Source: Daphnia carinata
Lineage: Eukaryota; Arthropoda; Branchiopoda; Diplostraca; Daphniidae
Length of the DNA: 64,000 bases
NCBI RefSeq assembly: GCF_022539665.2
Contig: NC_081334.1
Span: 5,302,424-5,366,423 of the forward strand
Reading direction: 5' to 3'
Shown here: positions 12,795 to 23,020 of the stretch, in pieces
Layout: each line of letters opens with the position of its first letter
How positions within the stretch are numbered: the stretch's first letter is position 1
The notes under the pieces: model-generated
Databases searched by the model: none
What the model saw: the letters and a program-made list of their open reading frames with translations, nothing else
Told to the model about the DNA's origin: nothing
Made by a program: the position numbers and the translations under genes

Positions 12795-15700
12795 ATGGCA
12801 AACGAAAAAAAGGCTAAAAATAAAAATCGTGAGGATAAAATTGCGGTACCGGCATCTTCAACCATGGCGCGAAAAGCTAAAGGTATACCGACATAGATAG
12901 TTACTATTTACTAAATACCATGTTTTCCACTAACCATTTTTTTTTTTTTTTGTTTCTTCTTTTTTTCAGCTTCCAAGAAAATTGAAGTACCTCCGAGTCC
13001 CCCAGAAAATGAACAACCATTTTCTCCATCAGGTACATTTACTTTTTTGCGTGTTTGCGATCGAATTAGATATTGTTTTTATATGTGTATTTTTTATATT
13101 ACAGATGAAGATGACGAAGACAGAGAAGTAGATGAAGAGGAAGAGAAAGGGAAAGAAGATATCGATGAAGGAGTTGTTGACGAAGAAGACGAAGATGAAG
13201 GCGAAGAGGAAGACGTAGATGAAGACGCAGATGTAAATGCAGATGAAGATGAAATTGAAGAAGATAAAAACGGAGCTCCCTTAAGTAAAACTGACGTACA
13301 TTTTAGAACCTATTTCATAATAATTTTTGTTTTGTAATGACAGGTTGGCCAAAAAGCGACACTTTAGATCTTGTGGAACGTATTCGGAAAGCTTGCCCAA
13401 AAGACGATGCGATGAAGTACGATTCTCGCGTAAACCACGTTGATTGGGAAGCCGTAAGTTTTTCGAGATAATTCGTTACAAATGTTAGTGTTGCCGCATT
13501 TTCAAATTTAAAAAACCTTTTTATTTTATTCTAGATTAAGTTTGGGGAATATTCTGCTGACCAGTGTAAAACTCGTTGGCTGGACATTCAAGTAAGTAAA
13601 ACAAAAGTCGTGTGATCCGTCAAAATCTTTTTCATAAGGGTTATTTTTAGGCTCATCTAAGACACTATCGGCTACTTAGTGAAGTTTTAACAGATGCTGT
13701 GACATGGGTAGATAGGCCATGGCATAATTTCAACAAAGGGGGAAAAGTACGTATTTCTTAACACAGAAGAATTATTTGAACTCTAATTAGCAAACTTTAT
13801 GTCGTCTTCCAGAATAATCAGAAGCATCCTGATCAGCCCAAAAAACCCCTTACATCTTACATGCTGTTTTATATGGACCAAAAAGATTCAATTTTGGAGA
13901 AGCAGCCAGGTCTTGGAATGGTATTGTGAATTGTGTTGTTATTTTTTTATAAGTTTTACTTATGGTATAATAATTGGTATAATAATTGCAGACGGAACTG
14001 AGCAAGATCATTGCAAAAATGTATCACGAACTTAATGACCGCAAGAAACAGAAATATGCTGAAATGGCTGAAAAAGAAAAAGAAGCATACCTGGAAAAAA
14101 TGAAGAAGTTCACGTAAAGTCGATCAACGTTTTAATATTTTTCGATCAATTTATTTCTATATTATTTCTCTATTTTAGGGAGGCACACCCTGACTATGTC
14201 GTTCCCAAATCTAAGCAAAGTTCCAAGCCAGTTCCACCAAAACTACCCACGCCCTTTAAATTGTTTAGCGATGACAAAATGGCAAAGTTGTTGGCGCAAG
14301 GAATGACAGTAACTGAGGCTAAGTAAGACATTGATTTGATTTTTTCTTTTAATTGTATTTCATTTCGAAAAACATCTAAAGAAATGTTTTGCTCCACAGA
14401 GAACGTTGCAGAGAGGCCTATAAGGAATTGAAGGATAAGCAAAAATTGAAATGGATTTATCAAGCTCTAGAGCATGAAATCAAGTACAACGTAAGTCTCA
14501 TCGTCGTATTTGAAGTATCTTCGTAACAACCATTAATGCTCATTTTGATAGGAGGAGATGGAAAACTTTAAAGCGAAGTACCCTGACGTGGAAGCTTCAG
14601 CCAAGAAACCGAGTCTTCTTACCAAAGATGAACTGCAGATTAAACATAAGTAATTTCAGCTCGGCTAGTTTGACAGGAGAAAGCATATCCTAATTTTTCT
14701 TTTTTTTTTTAATATAAGACATGAAGGAAAACCAGATAAGCCACCCAATTCTGGATACAGTTTGTTTTCGAAAAAACTGCTAAGTAGCAACGCGCTCAAG
14801 CAGTTTGAATCAAAGGAGAGGATGACAGAAATTTCACGGCTTTGGAAAGAACTCAGTGATGATGAAAAAGCAGCGTACAACGCCAAAGCCACACAGGTAA
14901 TCATTTAAAAAATAATAGTAATTTGTCTTAGGACTTCAATATTCTCTCAATTATTACAGTTGAACCACTTGTACAAGATGAAATATGCTTCTTATCTTGA
15001 GACACTTACACCTGAGCAAAGAAATGCAGAATTAATAAGTTCTGTAAGCAAGAATATAAAAAGAGTTTCTGGTAAAAAAGGAGAAGAAGAGGTAATAAGG
15101 ATATGATGAAATTTAACTGGCAATTTATAGGAAGTCTTAAAATTTCGTATTCGTAGCCGGCAGACAAAAAAATCAAAATTAGTCTACCACATGGTTTGGA
15201 GCTCTCAGACGCAGAGAGCGATGATGATGTTGGCAGTGACGAGGATGACTTTGAACTTCCTCCGAAAACAGCAATCCAAAAACCTAACTCTTCGCTGCAA
15301 ATGTTTTGCGATACCAACATGGATAAGTACACCACCAAACACCCCAAACTGACAAAACAGGAACTAACCAGATTGATGGCCAAAGAATTCGCTAAATTAA
15401 GCGAAGAGAAAAAGAAAATTTATGGAAACATGGCACAGAAATCCAAAAATGAAATGCCGTCTTCCACCAAAAAGGCAGCAAACACGGCCTCAAAGGCTAA
15501 GACAGCGAAAGCAACAGCAACTTCAAAAAAGGCAGCCGCAAAATCAGTCACCACTGCTACCGTAAAATCCCTCGAACCAACCGTTTCCCCGTCTAAAAAA
15601 TCCACGGCTAAAAGCGAAGTACAAGCTGCCAAGTCGCCTTCAAAAATTAAACCATCCTTAAATGCCAACGCAAAATCCTCGACACAAAAGGAATCTTCAA

Positions 15701-16274
15701 AGACACCAAAAGTCCCATTGTGGGCAGCGAATCAAGTGCTGTTCAATACCGAAAAGACGAAGGAACCACCGAAAGTACCAGAGTAAGTATACAATGATAT
15801 CGTGGTACAATGGTTAAGTATAGGAACTTTATTTTCTTTTTAACATATCATTAGGAGCGCTGCGGCATACTATGCGTATACTCAACATTCCAAGGACGGA
15901 GATGTTAGCGCAGCTGAAATTGACACTTTGTGGGGAAAGGTGCCAGAGAAGCAAAAGAATAAATGTATAGAGGAGCATAAGAAAAAGCAGAAAGAATACG
16001 TAGCGAATTTCGAAAAGTTTGTTCGGGTAAACAAACAGCTATTTCATAATAAGAATTCATTAATTTATTGAATCTTTAATAGTCGTTGAACACAGAGGAA
16101 CTTAAAGCTTATCGGGCGTTCATGAAGAAACGCGAACAGGCTCAGAAAGCGGCCAAAGATGCTAAAACGGACGAAAGTTCTGACGAAGAAGCTGATCCGG
16201 GTAGTTCAAATGAAGAAGAAGGAAGTGCTGCAAGCACAGACGATGAACAGCAAAGGTCTTCGGAGGAAGACTGA
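12795..16274 (+). CDS. UBTF: UBF-type nucleolar transcription factor with HMG boxes
   Basis: UBF binds rDNA in the nucleolus and opens it for RNA polymerase I. Sixteen exons: 12795-12882, 12970-13032, 13105-13284, 13344-13453, 13535-13591, 13651-13746, 13813-13920, 13992-14113, 14179-14322, 14400-14490, 14552-14649, 14719-14896, 14960-15091, 15157-15782, 15855-16026, 16083-16274. They join in frame to 818 aa (human about 764). The N-terminal part has a Glu/Asp tract, then HMG boxes seen at KHPDQPKKPLTSYMLFYMD, PPKLPTPFKLFSDDKM, GKPDKPPNSGYSLFSKKLL, NSSLQMFCDTNMDKY and SAAAYYAYTQHSKDG. The segment LTKDELQIKHKHEGKPDKPP matches the UBF signature before box 3. The tail is acidic and Ser-rich (SSDEEADPGSSNEEEGSA), like the UBF C-terminus. 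A Lys/Ala/Ser-rich linker of about 100 residues in exon 14 is longer than I expect. Confidence 0.9.
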
Positions 16275-16739
16275 AACCTACCGGTGGAAAAGTGTCATTG
16301 AAAAAATAAGTTATGTGTAGAATTTCACCAGTTGTAAATCCGCAATTGTCATGAAGTGCCTGTAGTACTTTTTAAGTTGACGGCCGTTACATTGGTTTTC
16401 AATGTTGATTGTTTAATCCGGAAATGGGGATATTATAAATTCCCTGATGGTTCAAGCGTTTTATTTCCGCAAGGACAATGACCAAGAATTTGTAACGTGT
16501 AAGAATCGTTTTTTAAGTTTCAGTAAACTGATTTCATTCAATATACTGCTCTGCAGCATCGAATTGGCTGAATTCCCTAGTAAGAACTCGAAACCTCTAA
16601 TGACAAGTTGCATATTTTAACCATATAAAAATCAGAGCCTTCAAAAATAGATACAACAGAACAAAATAGAAGAAGTGTTAAAAGAAAAAAGAGAAAGCTA
16701 GAAAGAAATCAAATTGTTACTTTTTCATTAAGTCAACCG

Positions 16740-17560
16740 TTTTTTAAATACACCGAATATTTGCGCTGTATCGCGCAAAATGCTAGCGCGCCAGTACGTG
16801 ATAGCGCCTCGTACCTTTTATTTTTATTTTTACCCAAATTTAGCTCAAAATACATGACTTCCATTCAGAATTAAACGCTGATCACGGAAATCAAATTTAG
16901 TTTTCAATTGGCCTTATAGTTTTTGAAATAAACGCAGAAAATGACCGTGGGAAAATTGCATCAAAAACCTGCAAAAACTGACCCTCGTTGGAATTGGTTA
17001 AAAAATTCATAATATACTCAAAATTCAATGCTGATTACGGGAAAATTGTTATTTTTTTCCTTAAGTCAACCGTTTTTTAAATACACCGAATATTTGTGCT
17101 GTATCGCGCAAAATGCTAGCGCGCCAGTACGTGATAGCGCTTTGTACCTTTTTTTTCATTTTCAACCAAATTTAGCTCAAAATAAGTGAAGTCGATTCAG
17201 AATCCAACGCTGATCATGAAAATCAAATTTATTTTTCAATTGGCCTTATAGTTTTTGAAATAAACGAAGAAAATGACCGTGGGAAAATTGCATCAAAAAC
17301 CTGCAAAAACTGACACTCGTTGGAATTGGTTCAAAAATTCAGAATATTATGGCAATCCGTTTTACACAAAAAAAAAAAAAAAAATTTCGCCAAAAAAAAA
17401 ATCACACTTTTTTCTTTTTTTCCGACACGTAGCCATCTACCGCTTAGACTCGTTATTACTGGCGTAGGCAATTTCAGTCCATTGGATGCCATTCGCAGTT
17501 AGTTCAGTAACGTGGATGGAGAATAACGCGTGGCTGGAGGAACAATTGAAAAATGGATAA
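16740..17560. repeat. AT-rich tandem/dispersed repeat bordering palindrome 1
   Basis: Two adjacent copies of a roughly 330-bp unit (about 16740-17050 and 17060-17400) share the runs TGCTGTATCGCGCAAAATGC, ACGTGATAGCGC and ATGACCGTGGGAAAATTGC. The same unit occurs inverted at 22380-22565, and degenerate relatives occur at 46080-46530 and 61900-62690. It seems to be the outer border sequence of the palindromic repeat family. Confidence 0.7.
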
Positions 17561-18312
17561 GATAATACAACAAAAGGATGGTAAGTATCAACATTATTAT
17601 ATTGGTTTTCAATTATTAATTATTGTTTATTAGATCAAATTATGAAGCTGCAGGCCCAATTATTGGAACAACACAAAATATTAGATAACAGCAAAGCTAA
17701 GGATGGTAAGGCCTAATACGTAATGATTCTATTTATTTGCTTTTATTCATTTGTGTTTTGTAGTTCAAATTTTGATACTACAAGCTCAGCTAGGGGAAAA
17801 GAACAAATTGGAATGGAACAGTTTCCAAACAGTGAAGGAGGTTTTTCCAAACTCATCCCTAACTGAACATGAGGATGAATTGGCATTAGGCGAACACAGT
17901 CAGGTACCTAAACTTTTCAAATAAGAATTCAAAATAAGTATAGAATTTTAACAAACAATTATTTATTGCTTAGTTATTCAGTCTACCACCTGACAGCTTG
18001 TTAAAGTTAAATTCTGTTAGTGCTGCACTAAAAGAATTGTTAGTAATAAGTCCATGCAGCGAAGGAAGTGAACAATTGTGGGATCGTATTTGGGCTGAAA
18101 ATAGGTGTGGTACGGAAACCCAGAAATAGCATGAGTTCAACATAAAACATGAATTAGGTACTTTTTGTTTTTTGTCTATCGAAAAAGTATTTTTAATGCT
18201 ATTATTTTGCATTCACAGAATTTTAGTGGGGGATCAAGTCAAGTCTGGAAGTGTTACAGGATGGAAGAGTGAGCCTACAGATGAAAAAACACTGAGAGTG
18301 CATTACCGTTAA
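17553..18312 (+). CDS. Repeat-borne spliced gene, 154 aa, coiled-coil start (left arm copy)
   Basis: Five exons join in phase: 17553-17580, 17634-17705, 17764-17903, 17974-18104, 18219-18312. The product starts MDKIIQQKDDQIMKLQAQLL, continues with a second Gln/Leu/Lys-rich helix (VQILILQAQLGEKNKLEW), then SLPPDSLLKLNSVSAALKEL, and ends TLRVHYR. The N-terminal third looks like a short coiled coil. I do not recognise the family. The same exon structure is intact in the right arm and broken in the palindrome 2 right arm. Conservation of all splice sites in two copies argues for a real gene, but recent duplication alone could also explain it. Confidence 0.55.
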
Positions 18313-18454
18313 GGTGTGAGGTAAATTAATAGAGTAATGCAAATTGCCTAATGAGAAGTACCATCTTGTGTTAATGAATCCAGTACAACAGCAATCCTTT
18401 ATAGTTCTGTCACAGCTAGAAGCCTCAAATAATTCTGCTTCCCTTGCTAAAGAA

Positions 18455-18565
18455 CAACTTGTCCTTTACACTCAGAGTGTTGGTGAAGCTGGGTACTTAA
18501 ATGGCCCTAAAGATGTTTCACTTCACTGGCATTGCAGCAATGAACATCATACATGGACTCTTTAG
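18455..18565 (+). pseudogene. Fragment like RNA polymerase III largest subunit, frameshifted (left arm)
   Basis: The bases around 18480-18565 encode QSVGEAGYL and then, after a one-base insertion, the LK.FH..GIAAMNIIHG pattern. The better-preserved relative at 58235-58358 matches the QSIGEPGTQMTLKTFHFAG segment of RPC1-type subunits. In this copy an extra A after TACTTA breaks the frame, so it is a relic. Confidence 0.5.
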
Positions 18566-19018
18566 GTATGAAAGGATTTTTCTTCAAATAATTTTAAATT
18601 TATGACGAAGAACTTCTCCTCCTTTTTGCCAACCAGGTCTAATCTACCAAAAAAAATTTTATCCAATAGGAAAGGATTTTCATGTACTGGGAACACAACT
18701 ATCAACAATGCAACATTCTACAGGTGCTAGTTTATCATTCAAGAACCTTATACAATGATGTTAATCTGCAATTTGTATGTCCTTTCCCAAGCTTCCACCA
18801 GAAGTTGAATCTATGAGTCATGTAAGTTACATGGTCAACAATTGATATGTTTAATGGTGTTGTTTTTCTTTTCTCAATATAGGTTAATAGTAACATTGGA
18901 TCTGAAAAGATTCTTGGTTGGGGCAAGACACTGAATAAATTGTATTGATTGGATGGATGACATGACATTTCTATACTTAATTCGGATTCCCCAGACGGTA
19001 TTTGATATTAAAAAAATT

Positions 19019-19395
19019 GAAGTGCATATCTGGGCTCCCTTCTTTTCTGAAGCCCCGTTTCCCCTTGACTCATAATAAGCCCGTAGGGGGTCATGCCCCT
19101 ACTGTACGGTATATATAAAAACAACATATACCGAGGTTTGGAGGGCTCTGGCCGGAAAGGGGACGTGGAGGTCCGCTTAGTCCGATGATGTGTTCACGGA
19201 GGGCGACGTGGCTACCCACAAATCCGAACTAAAGGTTAATCGCTCCTGTAAAAATGTTCCAAATCTTCAGCTCTTCTTCCGGCTTCTCTTAGCCAATCAC
19301 CGGGTAATCTCCCCGGTGGGTCAACAAGGCAGTGTCTCCCCCTGCCTGGGTTGACGGCAACTTTTGAAAGGGCTATTGTGCCTTTTTAAAGTTGC
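19019..19395 (-). repeat. Hairpin-rich 377-bp module, copy 1
   Basis: A non-coding block ending the left arm of palindrome 1. Read on the plus strand it holds successive perfect or near-perfect stems: GTAGGGG/CCCCTAC, GGTATAT/ATATACC, CACCGGG/CCCGGTG, GTCAAC..GTTGAC with an inner AGGCAG/CTGCCT, and GCAACTTT/AAAGTTGC. The strand given is relative to copy 2. It may encode a structured RNA or be a recombination or protein-binding site. No known RNA family was recognised. Confidence 0.6.
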
Positions 19396-19602
19396 AAAAA
19401 TAATTGTAATTTGCAGAGTAATATCAATACAATTTATGTTTTTTAAACAAAAAAAGCAAAACTTGTGTTTTCAATTTTATTGTTACTGTGCGCTTTTTTT
19501 TCCTTGTTTTTTTTTCCACACATGTAGCTACAATGTATGTATTATCCTTGTTTGTTGATACATACCTGAAAGCCTTATTTGTTTTGATTGAGCTTTCAAT
19601 TT

Positions 19603-19674
19603 TGACTCATTGGGGAATCGAACCCTGGATGTTCGGCATACCGCGCCGATGTTCTACCAATGTGCCATGAATCA
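19603..19674 (-). tRNA. tRNA-like unit 1 (palindrome 1 spacer)
   Basis: Exactly 72 nt. The acceptor strands TGATTCA and TGAGTCA pair over 7 of 7 positions (one G-U). The anticodon stem TCGGC/GCCGA is perfect around loop GCGGTAT, and a B box (GGGTTCGATTCC) is present. The D stem is poor and position 33 is C, so it is probably a degenerate tRNA or tRNA-derived sequence rather than a working tRNA. Confidence 0.4.
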
Positions 19675-19790
19675 TATGATATTATGTTGGCTTTTTTCTT
19701 GTGACTTACGGACTTACATTTACACTTAGAATAAAATTGAAATGCAATGCTGCAATATTCTTTTCTATAATTATTCTTCTTCATTTTCAG

Positions 19791-19862
19791 TACATCAACT
19801 GAGGTTTGAACCCAGGGTAACAAATATCGCAGCTATAGGCTCTACCACAGAGCTATAAACCT
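19791..19862 (-). tRNA. tRNA-like unit 2 (palindrome 1 spacer)
   Basis: On the minus strand this reads TAGCTCTGTGGTAGAGC (A box with a good GCTC/GAGC D stem), then about 30 nt, then GGGTTCAAACC (B box). The anticodon stem is weak. It has a homologue at 59595-59666. Confidence 0.35.
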
Positions 19863-19958
19863 TATGAATGCAATAGAAAGATAAACATATAGTTGTGAAA
19901 GACTGCATAAATATCCTAGACGATAACATATGATATGCGATAATAAAATATTTAGATA

Positions 19959-20030
19959 TATCTCGTGGCTCAATGTTAGAGCATCGGCGTTGCATGCTGA
20001 ATGCCTGGGGATCGATTCCCATACGAGTTA
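19959..20030 (+). tRNA. tRNA-like unit 3, Ala(UGC)-like (palindrome 1 spacer)
   Basis: 72 nt. The A box is TGGCTCAATGTTAGAGC and the anticodon stem TCGGC/GCTGA encloses loop GTTGCAT, so the anticodon would be TGC (Ala) after a normal T33. The B box is GGATCGATTCC. The acceptor strands TATCTCG and CGAGTTA pair at six of seven positions. It is the most tRNA-like of the set but still imperfect. Confidence 0.45.
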
Positions 20031-20350
20031 AACAAAATACAAAATTACTTCAAAAAATATCCAGATATTACACGATGTTCCTTGAATCTCAGTTGAAGAA
20101 TTCAAAGAGTGTAAAAAATAGTAATTGAATACTTACAGATAAACGATAAACCGATAGAAACAATGCTTACCATCAAAGGTGAAAAAACAAATACAGCAAA
20201 CCAAAAAAAAAAAGTTGATAAATGTAATGTGTGTGTGTGTGTAAAATGTGTGAACACAGCTAACCCAGACAATGAAAGAAACAAGTTTTGCAAAAAATAT
20301 TTTATAAAAAAAATTTTATTGACAATTCTCTGCACATTGCAATTATTTTT

Positions 20351-20728
20351 GCAACTTTAAAAAGGCACAATAGCCCTTTCAAAAGTTGCCGTCAACCCAG
20401 GCAGGGGGAGACACTGCCTTGTTGACCCACCGGGGAGATTACCCGGTGATTGGCTAAGAGAAGCCGGAAGAAGAGCTGAAGATTTGGAACATTTTTACAG
20501 GAGCGATTAACCTTTAGTTCGGATTTGTGGGTAGCCACGTCGCCCTCCGTGAACACATCATCGGACTAAGCGGACCTCCACGTCCCCTTTCCGGCCAGAG
20601 CCCTCCAAACCTCGGTATATGTTGTTTTTATATATACCGTACAGTAGGGGCATGACCCCCTACGGGCTTATTATGAGTCAAGGGGAAACGGGGCTTCAGA
20701 AAAGAAGGGAGCCCAGATATGCACTTCA
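20351..20728 (+). repeat. Hairpin-rich module, copy 2 (right arm of palindrome 1)
   Basis: Reverse complement of copy 1 with essentially no differences that I could see, and used here as the reference orientation. It starts GCAACTTTAAAAAGGC and ends ATATGCACTTC. The same stems are present in reverse order. It abuts a poly-T run, which would end Pol III transcription on this strand. Confidence 0.6.
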
Positions 20729-21180
20729 ATTTTTTTAATATCAAATACCGTCTGGGGAATCCGAATTAAGTATAGAAATGTCATGTCATCCATCCAATCA
20801 ATACAATTTATTCAGTGTCTTGCCCCAACCAAGAATCTTTTCAGATCCAATGTTACTATTAACCTATATTGAGAAAAGAAAAACAACACCATTAAACATA
20901 TTAATTGTTGACCATGTAACTTACATGACTCATAGATTCAACTTCTGGTGGAAGCTTGGGAAAGGACATACAAATTGCAGATTAACATCATTGTATAAGG
21001 TTCTTGAATGATAAACTAGCACCTGTAGAATGTTGCATTGTTGATAGTTGTGTTCCCAGTACATGAAAATCCTTTCCTATTGGATAAAATTTTTTTTGGT
21101 AGATTAGACCTGGTTGGCAAAAAGGAGGAGAAGTTCTTCGTCATAAATTTAAAATTATTTGAAGAAAAATCCTTTCATAC

Positions 21181-21290
21181 CTAAAGAGTCCATGTATGAT
21201 GTTCATTGCTGCAATGCCAGTGAAGTGAAACATCTTTAGGGCCATTTAAGTACCCAGCTTCACCAACACTCTGAGTGTAAAGGACAAGTT
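21181..21290 (-). pseudogene. Fragment like RNA polymerase III largest subunit, frameshifted (right arm)
   Basis: Mirror image of the relic at 18455-18565, with the same one-base insertion. The break therefore predates the palindrome or was copied by gene conversion between arms. Confidence 0.5.
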
Positions 21291-21433
21291 GTTCTTTAGC
21301 AAGGGAAGCAGAATTATTTGAGGCTTCTAGCTGTGACAGAACTATAAAGGATTGCTGTTGTACTGGATTCATTAACACAAGATGGTACTTCTCATTAGGC
21401 AATTTGCATTACTCTATTAATTTACCTCACACC

Positions 21434-22194
21434 TTAACGGTAATGCACTCTCAGTGTTTTTTCATCTGTAGGCTCACTCTTCCATCCTGTAACACTTCCA
21501 GACTTGACTTGATCCCCCACTAAAATTCTGTGAATGCAAAATAATAGCATTAAAAATACTTTTTCGATAGACAAAAAACCGAGAAGTACCTAACCCATGT
21601 TTTATGTTGAACTCATGCTATTTCTGGGTTTCCGTACCACACCTATTTTCAGCCCAAATACGGTCCCACAATTGTTCACTTCCTTCGCTGCATGGACTTA
21701 TTACTAACAATTCTTTTAGTGCAGCACTAACAGAATTTAACTTTAACAAGCTGTCAGGTGGTAGACTGAATAACTAAGCAATAAATAATTGTTTGTTAAA
21801 ATTCTATACTTATTTTGAATTCTTATTTGAAAAGTTTAGGTACCTGACTGTGTTCGCCTAATGCCAATTCATCCTCATGTTCAGTTAGGGATGAGTTTGG
21901 AAAAACCTCCTTCACTGTTTGGAAACTGTTCCATTCCAATTTGTTCTTTTCCCCTAGCTGAGCTTGTAGTATCAAAATTTGAACTACAAAACACAAATGA
22001 ATAAAAGCAAATAAATAGAATCATTACGTATTAGGCCTTACCATCCTTAGCTTTGCTGTTATCTAATATTTTGTGTTGTTCCAATAATTGGGCCTGCAGC
22101 TTCATAATTTGATCTAATAAACAATAATTAATAATTGAAAACCAATATAATAATGTTGATACTTACCATCCTTTTGTTGTATTATCTTATCCAT
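21434..22194 (-). CDS. Repeat-borne spliced gene, 154 aa (right arm copy)
   Basis: This is the inverted copy of the gene at 17553-18312. The ATG is at 22192-22194 and the stop at 21434-21436, with the same five exons and GT/AG sites. Start MDKIIQQKDDQIMKLQ and end VHYR are kept. I see no frameshift or premature stop. Function is unknown. The two copies face away from the spacer and could pair as a long double-stranded RNA if transcribed through. Confidence 0.5.
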
Positions 22195-22565
22195 TTTTCA
22201 ATTGTTCCTCCAGCCACGCGTTATTCTCCATCCACGTTACTGAACTAACTGCGAATGGCATCCAATGGACTGAAATTGCCTACGCCAGTAATAACGAGTC
22301 TAAGCGGTAGATGGCTACGTGTCGGAAAAAAAGAAAAAAGTGTGATTTTTTTTTTGGCGAAATTTTTTTTTTTTTTTGTGTAAAACGGATTGCCATAATA
22401 TTCTGAATTTTTGAACCAATTCCAACGAGGGTCAGTTTTTGCAGGTTTTTGATGCAATTTTCCCACGGTCATTTTCTGCGTTTATTTCAAAAACTATAAG
22501 GCCAATTGAAAACTAAATTTGATTTCCGTGATCAGCGTTTAATTCTGAATGGAAGTCATGTATTT

Positions 22566-23020
22566 TGTGAAAATCTTCCAAAAACGGAATCTCTTCGAAT
22601 TCTAGAAAAATAACAAGGAGTAATCCACATCGAGCGCTGATTTCGATTCCGGGATTAGTTTTCTCGTTCATCTAGCCGTTTTTTTTAAGAAAGTAAAATG
22701 TGTTTTAAAGTCAGGTTTATTTTCAAGACCAACAATTTGACGCAAAAAAACTATGATGCCAATTGAAAGATAAATTTGATTGCTATGATCACCATTGAAT
22801 TTTGAATCAATTTCGTGTATTCTAATCCACATTTGGCCAAATATTAAATGCGATAATTAATGTTAAACATTTCCTTGTTTCAATATAACTTTATTACACC
22901 ATTTGATCAGATAATTTAAAGCAGGGTGCGAAAACTCATAGTAAGAGAACTAGTATAAAAATGTTAATATTTGCTTGCAATCAATAATGAATCTGCCGCC
23001 TTGTACACGTCATCCAAGTA
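22566..23020. repeat. Degenerate border repeat and USP1 downstream sequence
   Basis: Older, diverged relatives of the palindrome border repeat (runs such as GCCAATTGAAAG and TAAATTTGATTGC) fill most of this stretch. The last part should hold the 3' untranslated region of the USP1-like gene. No gene was seen. Confidence 0.4.

Larger units (their letters stand above)
16850..22565. mobile_element. Palindromic repeat 1 (two 2.2-2.6-kb inverted arms)
   Basis: The left arm (about 16850-19480) recurs in reverse complement as the right arm (about 20260-22565), with only scattered substitutions. The spacer of roughly 780-950 bp holds three tRNA-like units. Each arm reads, from outside in: AT-rich border repeat, a five-exon 154-aa gene, a decayed Pol III-subunit-like fragment, about 450 bp without coding signal, then the 377-378-bp hairpin module. 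No transposase, integrase or reverse transcriptase was recognised, so the unit is either non-autonomous or an inverted segmental duplication. Exact ends and target-site duplications could not be fixed by eye. Confidence 0.75.

Noticed and set aside
18735-18968. 77-codon frame mirrored at 20778-21011
   Set aside because: Identical only because the two arms are copies. The palindrome 2 copies are truncated at different places, and it has no family resemblance.
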